A DNA stretch of 64,000 nucleotides from Methanofollis formosanus (GTDB lineage Archaea > Halobacteriota > Methanomicrobia > Methanomicrobiales > Methanofollaceae). The notes below the pieces were generated by a model. That model was given only the letters and a program-made list of their open reading frames with translations. It ran no database searches and was not told where the DNA came from. The stretch is from NCBI RefSeq assembly GCF_019633745.1, contig NZ_CP037968.1:1556789-1620788 (forward strand), given 5' to 3'. Made by a program: the position numbers and the translations under genes. Positions 8,893-18,163 of this stretch are shown in pieces (the stretch's first letter is position 1; each line of letters starts with the position of its first letter).

Positions 8893-9000
8893 CCCGGATC
8901 TACGTACAGAGTACAGAGAGAGAAGTGTGTACAGGTACCCCGGTAAATTTGCACACGTTTCCGGGAGCACACGGCATACCTGATCACGGTGGCCGGGTGT
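8893..9000 (+). repeat. Conserved noncoding tail with GTACAG direct repeats (copy 1)
   Basis: Right after the primase-like gene, a noncoding stretch at 8896-8941 contains three GTACAG hexamers. It differs from bases 63820-63865 at only two of 46 positions. Weaker similarity continues through the CACACG and CACCCGG/CACACGG segments. Closely spaced short direct repeats next to a replication gene are suggestive of an origin or an attachment site, but neither role is shown. Confidence 0.6.
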
Positions 9001-9335
9001 CTCCGGCCGTGAAACCGTGACGGGTGCAAACGGCGGGGAAGATTCAGGCGTTCGCCCCGCCATTCCCGGATCTGCCGACACAGGCTGTGGCGTTCGCGGC
9101 GCAAACCGGGAGCAAAAGAGTGAAAACCATTGCAAAAGTGCAAATCACCGCCTGAAGAGGAGCGGCACGCCGATCATTTCGACCGGGTGAAACGACAAAA
9201 AAGGGGGCCCGGCATTCCCCGCGACATTCAGATCGCCGACGCCTCGCTCCCTCCAACCACCTATTTTCCGGCGACTCCGACCGCCGCATGCCAGAAGATA
9301 ATTATGCTCCGGGACGGATCTCCCCTCGACCGGCG
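9001..9335. other. Spacer between primase-like gene and RNB ribonuclease
   Basis: No gene is supported here. The first part has short stem-forming stretches (GGCCGGGTGTCTCCGGCC near 8990-9010) and several GTGCAAA or GTGAAA words. CCACCTATTTTCC near 9257 may be a weak TATA element for the following ribonuclease gene. Confidence 0.4.
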
Positions 9336-10865
9336 ATGAACGAGCACGCACCCATCGACCTGAAGGCGATCGCACGGAGCACCATGCAGACCTACGGGTT
9401 CTATCCCGGATTTTCCCGGGCCGTCGAGCGGGAGGTCGGTGCGATCGAGGCGCCGGCCGTACCCGAGGACGTCGCCGACCTCCGGTCCCTCCTCTGGTCG
9501 TCCATCGACAACATCGACTCCCTTGACCTCGACCAGATCGAGCACTGCGAACGCGCCCGCCGCGGCGGGATCCTGGTCAGGGTGGCGATCACCGACGTGG
9601 ACGCCGCCGTCCCGAAAGCCTCGGCGACCGACCGGCACGCCGCCCACAACGGCACCGCCGTCTACACCGGCGTCGAGACCTTCTCCATGCTCCCCGAACG
9701 CCTCTCGCACGGGATCACCTCGCTGCTCCCGGGCGGGCCGGGCCGCCTCGCGGTCGTCGTGGAGTACACCGTCCGCAGGGACGGGAGCACCAGGCCGGGC
9801 CGGGTCTACCGGGCGGTCGTCTCCAACCGGGCGAAACTCGTCTACGAGGAGGTCGGCGACTGGCTGGACGGCGTCGGCGGCCCGCCCGCGGCTCTCGCCG
9901 ATGTCCCCGGCCTGAAAGAGCAACTCCTCCTCCAGGACGAAGCGGCCCGCCGCCTGCGAAGATACCGAACCGAGCACGGGGCACTTGACCTCGAGACCAT
10001 CGAGGCCAGGGCCGTGATGGAGGAGGAGACGGTGACCGACCTCGTCGTCCCGCGGCAGAACGCAGCCCGCCGCCTCATCGAGGAGTTCATGATCGGGGCC
10101 AACCGGGCGATGACGGCATTCCTGGACGGGGCCGGTGTCCCGATGATCCAGCGGGTCGTGCTGCGGCCGAAGAACTGGGAGGGGATCGTGAAGACCGCCG
10201 CCGGATATGGCTGGCACCTCCCGGCGAGACCCAGCGCGAAGGCCCTCTCGAAGTTTCTTGCCAGGCGGAAGAAGGCCGACCCCGAACGCTTCCCCGACCT
10301 CTCCCTGACGATCGTGAAACTGATCGGGCACGGGATCTATCTGCCCCTCGAACATGGCGAACCCCCGTACGGCCACTTCGGCCTCGCGGTCACCGACTAC
10401 ACCCACGGCACCGCCCCGAACCGGCGCTACGTCGATGTCGTCATCCAGCGATTGATCAAGGCGGCCCTCCGCGGGGAGAGGTGCCCGTACACCCGCGATG
10501 AACTCGAAGACCTCGCCGCATGGTTGACCAACCGCGAGATCGCCTCCGAGAAGGTGGAGCGGTTCATGCGAAAGGCCGCGGCCGCGGTGCTCTTGCAGGA
10601 CCGGACCGGCGAGGTCTTCGACGCCATCGTCACCGGCGCCTCGGAGAAAGGGACGTACGTCAGGCTCCTCGCACCCCCGGTCGAAGGGCGGGTGATGCAG
10701 GGCGAACTCGGGCTTTACGTCGGGAAAAATGTCCGCGTCCGCCTGATACGCACCGACCCGTACAACGGCTACATCGATTTCGAACGGGTCTGGGGGCGAG
10801 AACGCTCCCGTCTCACCCGCTCGCCAGCACGCACCCCATACAGATCGCGAACTCGAGGACGGTGA
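9336..10865 (+). CDS. RNB-domain (RNase II/R family) exoribonuclease
   Basis: A 509-residue protein with the RNB catalytic domain of RNase II/R-type 3'-5' exoribonucleases. The acidic metal-binding cluster is at IDNIDSLDLDQIEH near residues 54-67. Further family landmarks are HAAHNGTAVYTGVETFSMLPERLSHG, LVVPRQNAARRLIEEFMI and the late segment YGHFGLAVTDYTH followed by RRYVDVVIQRLIKAAL. A C-terminal S1-like RNA-binding region follows (FDAIVTGASEKGTYVRLL). No cold-shock domains are visible at the N-terminus. ATG 9336 is chosen because homology-like sequence begins at IDLKAIARSTMQTYGF; ATG 9288 is possible. The 3' end overlaps a convergent membrane-protein frame. Confidence 0.88.
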   Translation: MNEHAPIDLKAIARSTMQTYGFYPGFSRAVEREVGAIEAPAVPEDVADLRSLLWSSIDNIDSLDLDQIEHCERARRGGILVRVAITDVDAAVPKASATDRHAAHNGTAVYTGVETFSMLPERLSHGITSLLPGGPGRLAVVVEYTVRRDGSTRPGRVYRAVVSNRAKLVYEEVGDWLDGVGGPPAALADVPGLKEQLLLQDEAARRLRRYRTEHGALDLETIEARAVMEEETVTDLVVPRQNAARRLIEEFMIGANRAMTAFLDGAGVPMIQRVVLRPKNWEGIVKTAAGYGWHLPARPSAKALSKFLARRKKADPERFPDLSLTIVKLIGHGIYLPLEHGEPPYGHFGLAVTDYTHGTAPNRRYVDVVIQRLIKAALRGERCPYTRDELEDLAAWLTNREIASEKVERFMRKAAAAVLLQDRTGEVFDAIVTGASEKGTYVRLLAPPVEGRVMQGELGLYVGKNVRVRLIRTDPYNGYIDFERVWGRERSRLTRSPARTPYRSRTRGR

Positions 10866-11085
10866 TGCCCCCGATCTCCAGGAAGACGAGCGCGTCGGAA
10901 AGGCCGCCGAGAAACCGCCAGATCAGGAGCGTCCCGGCCCCGAGAAGGATCACCAGCCCGTTCAGGATCACGAGGAGGAGCGAGGCTGTCGCGAGCCAGA
11001 GGAAGGCGGTGGCGGCGGCGCCGAGAAGAAGGCCGTTCGAGAGACCGAGGAAAACGACGCCGTTCCGGGGCGACGGGGAGATCAT
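10813..11085 (-). CDS. Small hydrophobic membrane protein, uncharacterised
   Basis: This 90-residue frame on the minus strand encodes almost continuous hydrophobic sequence. Two or three membrane helices are likely (residues about 10-33, 36-58 and 66-88). It has no motif I recognise. Its last 53 bases overlap the 3' end of the convergent RNB gene. The membrane-like composition supports a real gene, though the overlap and lack of recognised relatives keep confidence moderate. Confidence 0.5.
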   Translation of the reverse strand: MISPSPRNGVVFLGLSNGLLLGAAATAFLWLATASLLLVILNGLVILLGAGTLLIWRFLGGLSDALVFLEIGGITVLEFAICMGCVLASG

Positions 11086-11249
11086 GGGATGGCGGGGGGT
11101 GAGGCGGGAGAGGGTTTAAAGATTATGAAATGACGTTCACGGGGAATGGAAGATCTGGAAGAGTCCGAAACTTCTTTCAACGGCAAATGATTCTTAAAAA
11201 AGAGATCCAGACGCGAAAGACCGCACGGCTCTCTTCAACCCGGCCGCAC

Positions 11250-11262
11250 CCACTATATAGTA
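11250..11262 (+). promoter_or_regulatory. TATA-like promoter of the HD phosphohydrolase gene
   Basis: CACTATATAGTAC lies 26-38 bases before the ATG at 11288 in otherwise GC-rich sequence. It matches an archaeal TATA box and predicts a short or absent leader. Confidence 0.6.
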
Positions 11263-11287
11263 CCGACGATGAGATCCTGCCATTCAG

Positions 11288-12499
11288 ATGAACATAAAAC
11301 CCGGGATACTTGAAAAAATCAGAGCGCGGCAGGCGTCTATCGATGAACTCGCCTCACCCCGGGCGACCCGGAACGCCGACGCCGTCCGGAGAAAAACCGA
11401 CCCCTTCAGACCCGAAGAGCCCGTCATCCGCCCGCCCTTCTACCGCGACGCCGACCGGATCCTCCACTCCAAGGCCTACACCCGCTACATCGACAAGACC
11501 CAGGTCTTCTTTCTCATCGACAACGACCACATCACCCACCGCGTCCTCCACGTCCAGCTCGTCTCCAAGATCGCCCGCACCATCGGCCGGGCCCTCGGGC
11601 TCAACGAAGACCTGATCGAGGCGATCGCCCTCGGCCACGACATCGGGCATGTGCCCTTCGGGCACAAGGGCGAGGAGTTTCTCAACGAGATCTGCGTGCG
11701 GGAGGGGATCGGCGTCTTCAGACACAACCTCCAGAGCATCCAGTCCCTCGACGTCATCGAAGACCTGGACCTCACCCTCCAGACCCTGGACGGCATCCTC
11801 TGCCATGACGGCGAACGGTTCGTCCGCCGCCTCCGCCCGACCGGCCCCCTCGACGCGGCGACGCTCGCGGCCAAATGCGATCGGATCCGGCGGGGGGCAG
11901 ACGACCCGCCGGTCCTCCCGTCCACGATGGAGGGGTGCGTCGTCAGGGCCGCGGACGTCATCGCCTACCTGGGCCGCGACCTCCAGGACGCGATCGAGGT
12001 CGGGCTGATCGAGGAGGACGACGACGACCTCGCGGCGATCTGCCGTGAAAGCCTCGGCATCGAGAATTACCAGACGATCAACTGGACGGTCATCGACACC
12101 CTCATCAAAGACCTCGTCAACGAGAGTTTCGAAGAAGCGGAGATCGCCTTCTCCCGCGAGGCGGCGGAGGCGGTGACGCGGATGCAGCAGTTCAGCATCG
12201 ACCACATCTACCAGAATCCCAGACTCACCGCCCAGCAGGAGAAGATCAGAACGATGTTCGTCACTCTCTTCGACCACTTTGCCGCCGACCTGGCGGGGGG
12301 GAAGGCGGACTCCCCCATCTGCACCGACTTTCTCGACGCCCCCTGGGTCTCCCGGCCATATCTGGACCACGCAAGCGACGGCGAGAAGGTGCGTGACTTC
12401 ATCGCCGGGATGACCGACCGTTACTTTGCCGAGACCTTCCAGGCGGTCACCATCCCAGAACGGGTGAGGGGCACCTACCGGCGAGCAGAGAGGGCGTGA
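11288..12499 (+). CDS. HD-domain phosphohydrolase, dGTPase-like
   Basis: This 403-residue protein resembles deoxyguanosine triphosphate triphosphohydrolases, which split dGTP into deoxyguanosine and triphosphate. The metal-binding HD signature is intact as ALGHDIGHVPFGHKGEE near residue 115. The upstream histidine is in THRVLHVQLVSKIARTIGRAL, and the later aspartate is in VRAADVIAYLGRDLQDAIE. The N-terminus has RILHSKAYTRYIDKTQVF, as in dGTPase-like members that begin RDRIIHSKAFRRL. The true nucleotide substrate cannot be read from sequence. It has its own promoter and is followed closely by the DUF2115 gene. Confidence 0.87.
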   Translation: MNIKPGILEKIRARQASIDELASPRATRNADAVRRKTDPFRPEEPVIRPPFYRDADRILHSKAYTRYIDKTQVFFLIDNDHITHRVLHVQLVSKIARTIGRALGLNEDLIEAIALGHDIGHVPFGHKGEEFLNEICVREGIGVFRHNLQSIQSLDVIEDLDLTLQTLDGILCHDGERFVRRLRPTGPLDAATLAAKCDRIRRGADDPPVLPSTMEGCVVRAADVIAYLGRDLQDAIEVGLIEEDDDDLAAICRESLGIENYQTINWTVIDTLIKDLVNESFEEAEIAFSREAAEAVTRMQQFSIDHIYQNPRLTAQQEKIRTMFVTLFDHFAADLAGGKADSPICTDFLDAPWVSRPYLDHASDGEKVRDFIAGMTDRYFAETFQAVTIPERVRGTYRRAERA

Positions 12500-12536
12500 C
12501 CCGCACCCCTCATATCCTCCCGGACCAAACGTACCC

Positions 12537-13118
12537 ATGATGCCAGACGCCGCCGACCGCATCCGTACCGCCGTCCGCCGCCTCGCCGCCTGCCGGACCA
12601 GAGGCGAACTCGGCGAGGCGATCGCGGAGGAACTGAAACGATACGCTCTCTTCGACCTCCAGGTCATCGGCGGCGGGATGAAGAAGGAGGTCGACCCCCT
12701 CCCCGAACCCTACCGGAGCCGCGCCCGCCCGTACTTCGAGGAGCAACTCTTCGGCGCCTACCACCGGGCGATGAAGGCGTACCGGAGCGGGGAGTTCAGG
12801 CAGATGGACGGGGCGATCACCGACCGCGAGCGCTTCGAGCGGTTCGTCGCCCTCGTCCCCGACGGCTGCCTCCGGAACCAGGGAGAGACCGAGTTCGGTC
12901 TTGGCGGGCCGCTCAACACCTTCTTCTACTATCTTGTCACCGGGTATGCGATGTTCGTCGAGGACGGCCCCGGCCACCCGGTCGGCACCCCGTTTCCGGG
13001 CGGGTTCACGGTCGAGCGCCGGGGCGGGAAATACCTCTGCCCGATCCGGGACAAAGAGGAGGACGTCCCCTTCTCGATCTGCAATGTCTGCCCGGCAGAG
13101 CAGATGGAAGGGGTGTGA
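12537..13118 (+). CDS. DUF2115/UPF0305 family protein
   Basis: A 193-residue protein of an uncharacterised family found mainly in methanogens. Recognisable parts are DLQVIGGGMKKEVDPLPEPYRSRARPYF near the middle and the C-terminal zinc-finger-like cysteines in YLCPIRDKEEDVPFSICNVCPAEQ. The cysteine arrangement suggests a bound metal ion, but no activity is known to me. It lies 37 bases after the HD phosphohydrolase on the same strand and ends 24 bases before a large convergent gene. Confidence 0.75.
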   Translation: MMPDAADRIRTAVRRLAACRTRGELGEAIAEELKRYALFDLQVIGGGMKKEVDPLPEPYRSRARPYFEEQLFGAYHRAMKAYRSGEFRQMDGAITDRERFERFVALVPDGCLRNQGETEFGLGGPLNTFFYYLVTGYAMFVEDGPGHPVGTPFPGGFTVERRGGKYLCPIRDKEEDVPFSICNVCPAEQMEGV

Positions 13119-13142
13119 ACCCCCCCGGAAAAAAGATTGTTT
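13119..13142. terminator. Short convergent terminator region
   Basis: The 24 bases between the stops of the DUF2115 gene and the convergent surface-protein gene contain CCCCCCCGGAAAAAAGATTGTT. The T run just inside the surface-protein stop (on +) and the A run (T-rich on −) could end transcription from both sides. Confidence 0.35.
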
Positions 13143-16100
13143 TTATCTCCTCTTCCAGAAGGCGCAGATCACGCCGGCAAGGACCAGGGCCGCACCGACC
13201 CCGGCCACCGTCATCCAGGGGGCGCCACCCGACGAAACCGGTTCCTCGGTTGTCGGTACGCCGTCCGATGTCTCCACCTGGGCACCGGCAGAGAGCGTCT
13301 TCGTCGCCCCGACAGACGTGGTTTCAGCGGGGGCCACCGGTGCCGATGCCGGTTCGGCGAAGACGGCAAAGGTGGTGAAGTGGGGCGCCCTGGCGATGAC
13401 CTGACGCTTCGCCGGGTTCATCTTCGTGCTGAGCCGTTCCCAGGCGTCGGTCTTCGCGTTGTACCACCTGACCACGAACTCCTCGCCGGTGCCGAGGCTC
13501 TCCCACTCGTCCTCGGTGAGGGTGAAAACGATCTCCGCCGCGGGCTCGAATGTCGCCCCGTCGGGCCCGCACTTCAGGCCGGGACCGACCTGCCTGAGGG
13601 TGTTGTCGTCGCCGGTGTCGGGGAGGCTCCCGGCAGAGACCTGTTTGACGCTGACCCTCTCCAGGGGCCTGCCGAAGAGGTCCCGTGCCGTGACGCCGGC
13701 GTCGAGGGAGAGGGAGCCGCGCTTCTCAGCGGTCAGGACGACGGTTCCGGTCTCGACCGTGCCGTTCGCGCTGGCCTCAAGGTAGGCGCTCCCGATCTGC
13801 TCGACCACCTGAGGGATAGGCTGAGCAGGGGGACGGGGTGCGGCACCGCCGCCTCCGCCTCCGCCTCCTCCACCGCCGCCCGAGGGTGCGGTGGCCTTTG
13901 TGACGACGAAGCTGAGGTTCTCGTAGCTGTCATCGCTGTTGGGCGAGTGCAGCGCATCGGTCAGGGCGGCCACGGCGTCTTCGGCCGAGAGTTCGCCGAG
14001 ATCGATCGTCTCCCCCTCTGCCGTCACCAGCCAGGACTGCTTCCCCGTTTCTGCGGAGGGCCTGACATTGAAGACGCCGTCGGACATCGGGTGCTGGACG
14101 ATGACCGAATACGATCCTGAGAGTTTCTTCGTCTCGTCGGCCTTGAGGGTGTAGGCGAAGGTTCCGTCGTCGGCGACCGGCACCGGTGCCCCGACGACCC
14201 GACGGTTCGCGCCGAAGATCCAGAACTGGAGCGTCTCGGGACTCCCGGTGGCCGCCCCCGAGATCAGCAGGACGTCGCCCTGCTTGAGACTCGAGTGGTC
14301 AAGGGCGGCGGTGAGAGTGGGCCTGTGTAAGGACACGTCTACCGCGGCATGCCTCACCCGGTGCAGGTGGGCGGCATCGATAGCATGTCCGTAGAGATCA
14401 TGGTCCATGGCTGCAGCATAGAACGTGTAGGTGCCGGGGTCGGGCGGCCAGACCGTGGAGGAAGTGTCCCATTGATATTCCCAGGTGCCGTCGGTCGCCA
14501 CCTCACAGACAACGTAGTTTCCATCTGACACAGGGGTACCAAGATTGTCGGGCGGGCACCCATCACCGAGGTTCGGGCCGTGCACGAAGAGGTAGAGTGT
14601 GTCGGTGTCTGCGGCGGTGCCGGAGAAGGTGATCGTGTCGCCAATCGCGTAGTTCCCATCTCCTTCGAAGGCGGAGGTGACGCCGTGCTCTCCGATCATG
14701 ATGGAGAGAGCGTTATAAAGATCGTCAGACCCCGACGCCGTCATCGCATCGACAAGAATGTCCTCTGCCTCAGAGGCGGAGAGAGGGCCGAGGTCGATGA
14801 GGTTCCCAGCGGCGTCCTCGATCTGGTACGGCTTCCCATCCGCCGGAGCCGGGCAGACGTTGAAGACGCCATCCATCATCGGGTGCTGGACAAGGACCCT
14901 GACATCCCCGGAAAGGGCGGCGGACTCCCCGGTCCCCAGCACATACTCGTAGGTGCCGTCGTCGGCGACCGGCACCGAGACGCCCGGAACCTTGGAGCCG
15001 TCCCCGAGGGCCCAGAGGCGGACGGTTGCCGGGTGGCCGGTCGCCGTCCCCGAGACCTCGAGGCCCTCTCCCTTCAGGATATATGTGCTCCTATTGAAGG
15101 AAGCGGAGAGAGTGGGCGGCTTCAGAGTCAGGGCCGCCGTGGAATTCCGTACCCCGTCGAGGTGGCTGCGGTCCACCGCGTGCCCGCCGAGGTCATGGTC
15201 GCGGTCCGCGGCATAGAGAGTGTAGGTGCCGGCAGCAAGAGCGCCGCGGAGGGCGGCGGTGTCCCACCGATACTCCCAGGTGTCGTCGGCCGCCACCTCA
15301 CAGACGACATAGTTCCCCTCCGACGCCGCGGCACCGAGATCGTCGGGCGCGACACCGTCGCTGAGGTCCCCGCCGGTCAGAAAGAGATACACCTTCTCGC
15401 TCCCGGTGTTGATGCCCGAGATCGTCACTTCGTCGCCCAGGACGAAGACGCCCGTCCCCTCCACGGCAACCGTCATCCCGTCGTCGTCGACGGTGAAAGA
15501 GGTCTCCGCATGGATGTCGTCAGACCCCGGTCCCTCGATGGCGGAAAGGAGGGTGGCGACGGCTTCAGAGGGAAGATAACCGCCGAGGTCGATCTGCTTT
15601 CCCTCTCCGTCCCGGATCTGGTACGGTTTCCCATTCGCTGGCTCGGGACACACATTGAAGACGCTGTCATACATCGGGTGCTGGACGACGACGAAGTACT
15701 GCCCGTCAGGGAGGTTCCTGGTCACGTCGCCCCCGAGAGTGTACTCGAAGGAACCATCGCTCTGAACCGGTGCGACCACGCCGAACGCCGGGCACTCTCT
15801 CCCGACGATCCAGATCAAAACCTCGTCAGGATCGCCATCGGCATACCCGCTCACGGTGAATTCGTCGCCGCCGGCAACCATGGACGCACCGTCATCAAGC
15901 GTCACCTTCGGTTCTTTCAGGTAGACACCGATGGTCTGGTACTTCACGTCCTTCAGGTTTGTCTGGCTGACGAGGCCGTCGGCGTTCTCTCTCTTGCTGG
16001 CCGCGTAGATGGTGTAGGTGTCCTGGTCCAGGAGGGCACCGAGGGGAGCGGTGTCCCAGCGGTACTCCCAAGTGTCGTCGGACTCGACATCGCACCTGAC

Positions 16101-16883
16101 CGCACCGTCGATGTCGAGATCGGTCTTGAGCCCGATGTCTTCAAGCGAGACGCCGTTGCGGTTCCAGAGGTCCCACCCGGTCATGAAGAGGAAGACTTCG
16201 TCGTTTTCGGTGTTGGTACCCGTGAGTCTGATCTCCTCACCGAGGTAGTAGGTACCCGCCCCCTCTGCGGTGATGGTGACCTCTCCCTTCTCGATCGTCA
16301 CCCCGACGGCGTCATTTTTGTTCTCATCCTCAGGGTCGACGACGCTGATGGTGAAGGAACGGGGCGTGGTGTCGGGGGTGGTCGAGAAACCGACATAGAT
16401 CGCGCCGCTGTCACCGGTCTGCACGATTGCAGCGGTCCGGTCGGGGAAGTGGGTACCGTCCCCGGCACGTCTCTCGTTCGCAATGGCAGCAGCAGGCGCG
16501 TCCGGGAAGGGGGCGTCGCCAATGATGTCAACGCCAGGCCAGCCCATCCTGATCAGCGGATACCCTGCGTCACTGATGCCAACGTCCTCGACAAAGAGGT
16601 AATACTGCTTCTTGGACGCACCGCCGATGGTCACACAGAAGTCATTGCTCCTGACAACCTTCTCCAAGTTCGCCTCGATGCTGACATCGGTCGGTGCGGC
16701 GGCGACCTCGCCGGCAGGGGCGGGGTCTTCTTCGGCACTCAGAGCGAGGGTGTCGTTCCCGGCACCGTCATCACAAGAGATATTTTCGCCGCTCTCAACG
16801 AGATCCGATGCCCCCGCGGGGAGTGCGAGGAGCATGAAGGCCGCCAGGAGCGCAGCGATGCATTTCAATCTGTTCGACATCAT
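13143..16883 (-). CDS. Large repeat-containing surface (S-layer-like) protein
   Basis: This 1246-residue protein has an N-terminal signal peptide (about residues 8-25, ending PAGAS). A first domain of about 150 residues follows, as in methanogen DUF3821 surface proteins. Then come three repeats of about 270 residues, beginning near GAGTYYLGEEIRLTG, GTGVFVLGDEVTISG and GDGNYAIGDTITFSG. Each repeat carries a TWEYRWDT strand and a second module ending in V-x2-HPM-x-D-x-VFNV-x-P. A linker of 12 glycines precedes a conserved C-terminal domain with HFTTFAVFAEP. A final membrane helix (VAGVGAALVLAGVICAFW) and KRR tail anchor it. It is probably a major N-glycosylated cell-surface protein and a substrate for the AglB encoded downstream. 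Confidence 0.85.
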   Translation of the reverse strand: MMSNRLKCIAALLAAFMLLALPAGASDLVESGENISCDDGAGNDTLALSAEEDPAPAGEVAAAPTDVSIEANLEKVVRSNDFCVTIGGASKKQYYLFVEDVGISDAGYPLIRMGWPGVDIIGDAPFPDAPAAAIANERRAGDGTHFPDRTAAIVQTGDSGAIYVGFSTTPDTTPRSFTISVVDPEDENKNDAVGVTIEKGEVTITAEGAGTYYLGEEIRLTGTNTENDEVFLFMTGWDLWNRNGVSLEDIGLKTDLDIDGAVRCDVESDDTWEYRWDTAPLGALLDQDTYTIYAASKRENADGLVSQTNLKDVKYQTIGVYLKEPKVTLDDGASMVAGGDEFTVSGYADGDPDEVLIWIVGRECPAFGVVAPVQSDGSFEYTLGGDVTRNLPDGQYFVVVQHPMYDSVFNVCPEPANGKPYQIRDGEGKQIDLGGYLPSEAVATLLSAIEGPGSDDIHAETSFTVDDDGMTVAVEGTGVFVLGDEVTISGINTGSEKVYLFLTGGDLSDGVAPDDLGAAASEGNYVVCEVAADDTWEYRWDTAALRGALAAGTYTLYAADRDHDLGGHAVDRSHLDGVRNSTAALTLKPPTLSASFNRSTYILKGEGLEVSGTATGHPATVRLWALGDGSKVPGVSVPVADDGTYEYVLGTGESAALSGDVRVLVQHPMMDGVFNVCPAPADGKPYQIEDAAGNLIDLGPLSASEAEDILVDAMTASGSDDLYNALSIMIGEHGVTSAFEGDGNYAIGDTITFSGTAADTDTLYLFVHGPNLGDGCPPDNLGTPVSDGNYVVCEVATDGTWEYQWDTSSTVWPPDPGTYTFYAAAMDHDLYGHAIDAAHLHRVRHAAVDVSLHRPTLTAALDHSSLKQGDVLLISGAATGSPETLQFWIFGANRRVVGAPVPVADDGTFAYTLKADETKKLSGSYSVIVQHPMSDGVFNVRPSAETGKQSWLVTAEGETIDLGELSAEDAVAALTDALHSPNSDDSYENLSFVVTKATAPSGGGGGGGGGGGGAAPRPPAQPIPQVVEQIGSAYLEASANGTVETGTVVLTAEKRGSLSLDAGVTARDLFGRPLERVSVKQVSAGSLPDTGDDNTLRQVGPGLKCGPDGATFEPAAEIVFTLTEDEWESLGTGEEFVVRWYNAKTDAWERLSTKMNPAKRQVIARAPHFTTFAVFAEPASAPVAPAETTSVGATKTLSAGAQVETSDGVPTTEEPVSSGGAPWMTVAGVGAALVLAGVICAFWKRR

Positions 16884-17750
16884 AGTCTTTCACGTCACAT
16901 TTTATCCGGGAGTACGAATTTTGGGGCATACCGGGCTCGAAATCATCGCATATGGACGATTGATCCGGATCGAGGGATCAAAAAACAATAAATGAAATAT
17001 CAGAGCCCTGAATATTGTCAGATCAATGCATGAACCATCCCATATAGTTTTCGAAATATCATCTGATCGTGCCGGGATTGTTAACTACAATCATTGAACC
17101 CAGGGGAAAAAGGGCGTTCAGATCCGAAGAAACGATGAAACCGTGGCTCTGGAGAAGAGTTCTGGATCGACGGTTCTGTCAAGGGCGGCAACACCGCCTT
17201 CAGGATCTTTTTCTCTGCCTTCCCGGCCCAATCTACATCCTGGGGGTTCGGAGGCGCTGCTCCCGGTGCATATGGTGGGGAAGGCACGTCGTTCAGACGT
17301 GCCTCCACCAATTCTCCTGTCTTGAAAAAAGAGATCAAGCGACGAGAAATTTTCATCCCGCATGCTTGAGGCGTTCTCTCGCCCCGTGCTGAATTACCAT
17401 GAAAATGATCCAGACGATCCTCTCTTTCGGTTTTCATGAGAGTTTGAACTCACTCGATCCCGTTGAAGCTGATACGCAGAGGAGAGAAAATTCTTCTGAT
17501 GGATCAGCCGCCCCCAATCGTCGAGATTTTCCTGCCATCTCGCGCCGGGGGGCCGTGCCCCCCGGAACCCCCACGACGAAGATAGCCGGGGGGCGGCATG
17601 ATGCTCGACTTCGATTCACTCCTCGTTCGTAAGGACGAGGGTCAAGAATCGATCCCGTTCTGAGATGATATTTTCATCCCGTATGCCTGAGACGTGCGTT
17701 CGCCTCATGAAAAATTCTACAGGGCCGAAACCAGGGGAAGCATCCCTGGT
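16884..17750. repeat. Long noncoding spacer with dispersed repeats and hairpins
   Basis: No gene is supported in these 867 bases. The part next to the surface-protein gene is AT-rich and holds its likely promoter (CGGATAAAATGTG on the minus strand). Further on are a perfect 9-bp inverted repeat AGGCACGTC-GTTCA-GACGTGCCT at 17282-17304 and a block at about 17320-17375 that recurs inverted at 18283-18345. Two family B repeats follow (near 17220-17285 and 17545-17625), the second with GAAGATAGCCGGGGGGCGGCA. Related CATGCTTGAGGCGT and TATGCCTGAGACGT words occur near 17365 and 17685. Confidence 0.6.
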
Positions 17751-18140
17751 TCAGTCCGCCATCTTCCGGTAAAAAACCGTCACGAAGATGACCTGGAGGA
17801 GGAGAAGCCCGACCGAGGTGTAGGCCATCGCATATCCGGCCATCTCGTACGCGGGCAGGACCTCACGGGCCGCGATGAGCGCCATCCCACCGACCGCAAG
17901 CGCGGGCGCCGCGATCATGACGGTCAGGTACGCCGCCTTCCCCGCGATCATCCCGGTCATCTCGTCCTTCTCCACCTCGCCGCGGACATACCGTTTTCGA
18001 AGGAGGAGGATGGCAAAGAGACCGGCAAACCAGGCGGCGATCGCAATGAGCGGCGACGTTTCCGCCACCGCCGCCCCGATCCCGGCGCCCATGGCGATGA
18101 CGATGAAGAATTTCACAATCTTGAACTGTTTGTTGTCCAT
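17751..18140 (-). CDS. DUF2178-family membrane protein
   Basis: A 129-residue protein with four predicted membrane helices (about 9-27, 29-46, 66-88 and 97-120). The cytoplasmic loop between helices 2 and 3 carries RYVRGEVEKDEMTGMIAGKAA, matching the D-E-R/M-x loop typical of DUF2178 proteins, which are common in methanogens and often encoded beside XRE regulators. Function is unknown. A perfect 10-bp inverted repeat lies 24 bases before the ATG and is a probable operator. Related genes sit at 20.3-21.0 kb. Confidence 0.78.
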   Translation of the reverse strand: MDNKQFKIVKFFIVIAMGAGIGAAVAETSPLIAIAAWFAGLFAILLLRKRYVRGEVEKDEMTGMIAGKAAYLTVMIAAPALAVGGMALIAAREVLPAYEMAGYAMAYTSVGLLLLQVIFVTVFYRKMAD

Positions 18141-18163
18141 GATACGGATCCTCTGAAGTTTGA

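Noticed and set aside
14580-16991. 803-codon open frame on the + strand opposite the surface-protein gene
   Set aside because: It is the antisense of a gene with clear signal peptide, repeats and membrane anchor. Its composition is Arg/Gly/Val-rich noise.
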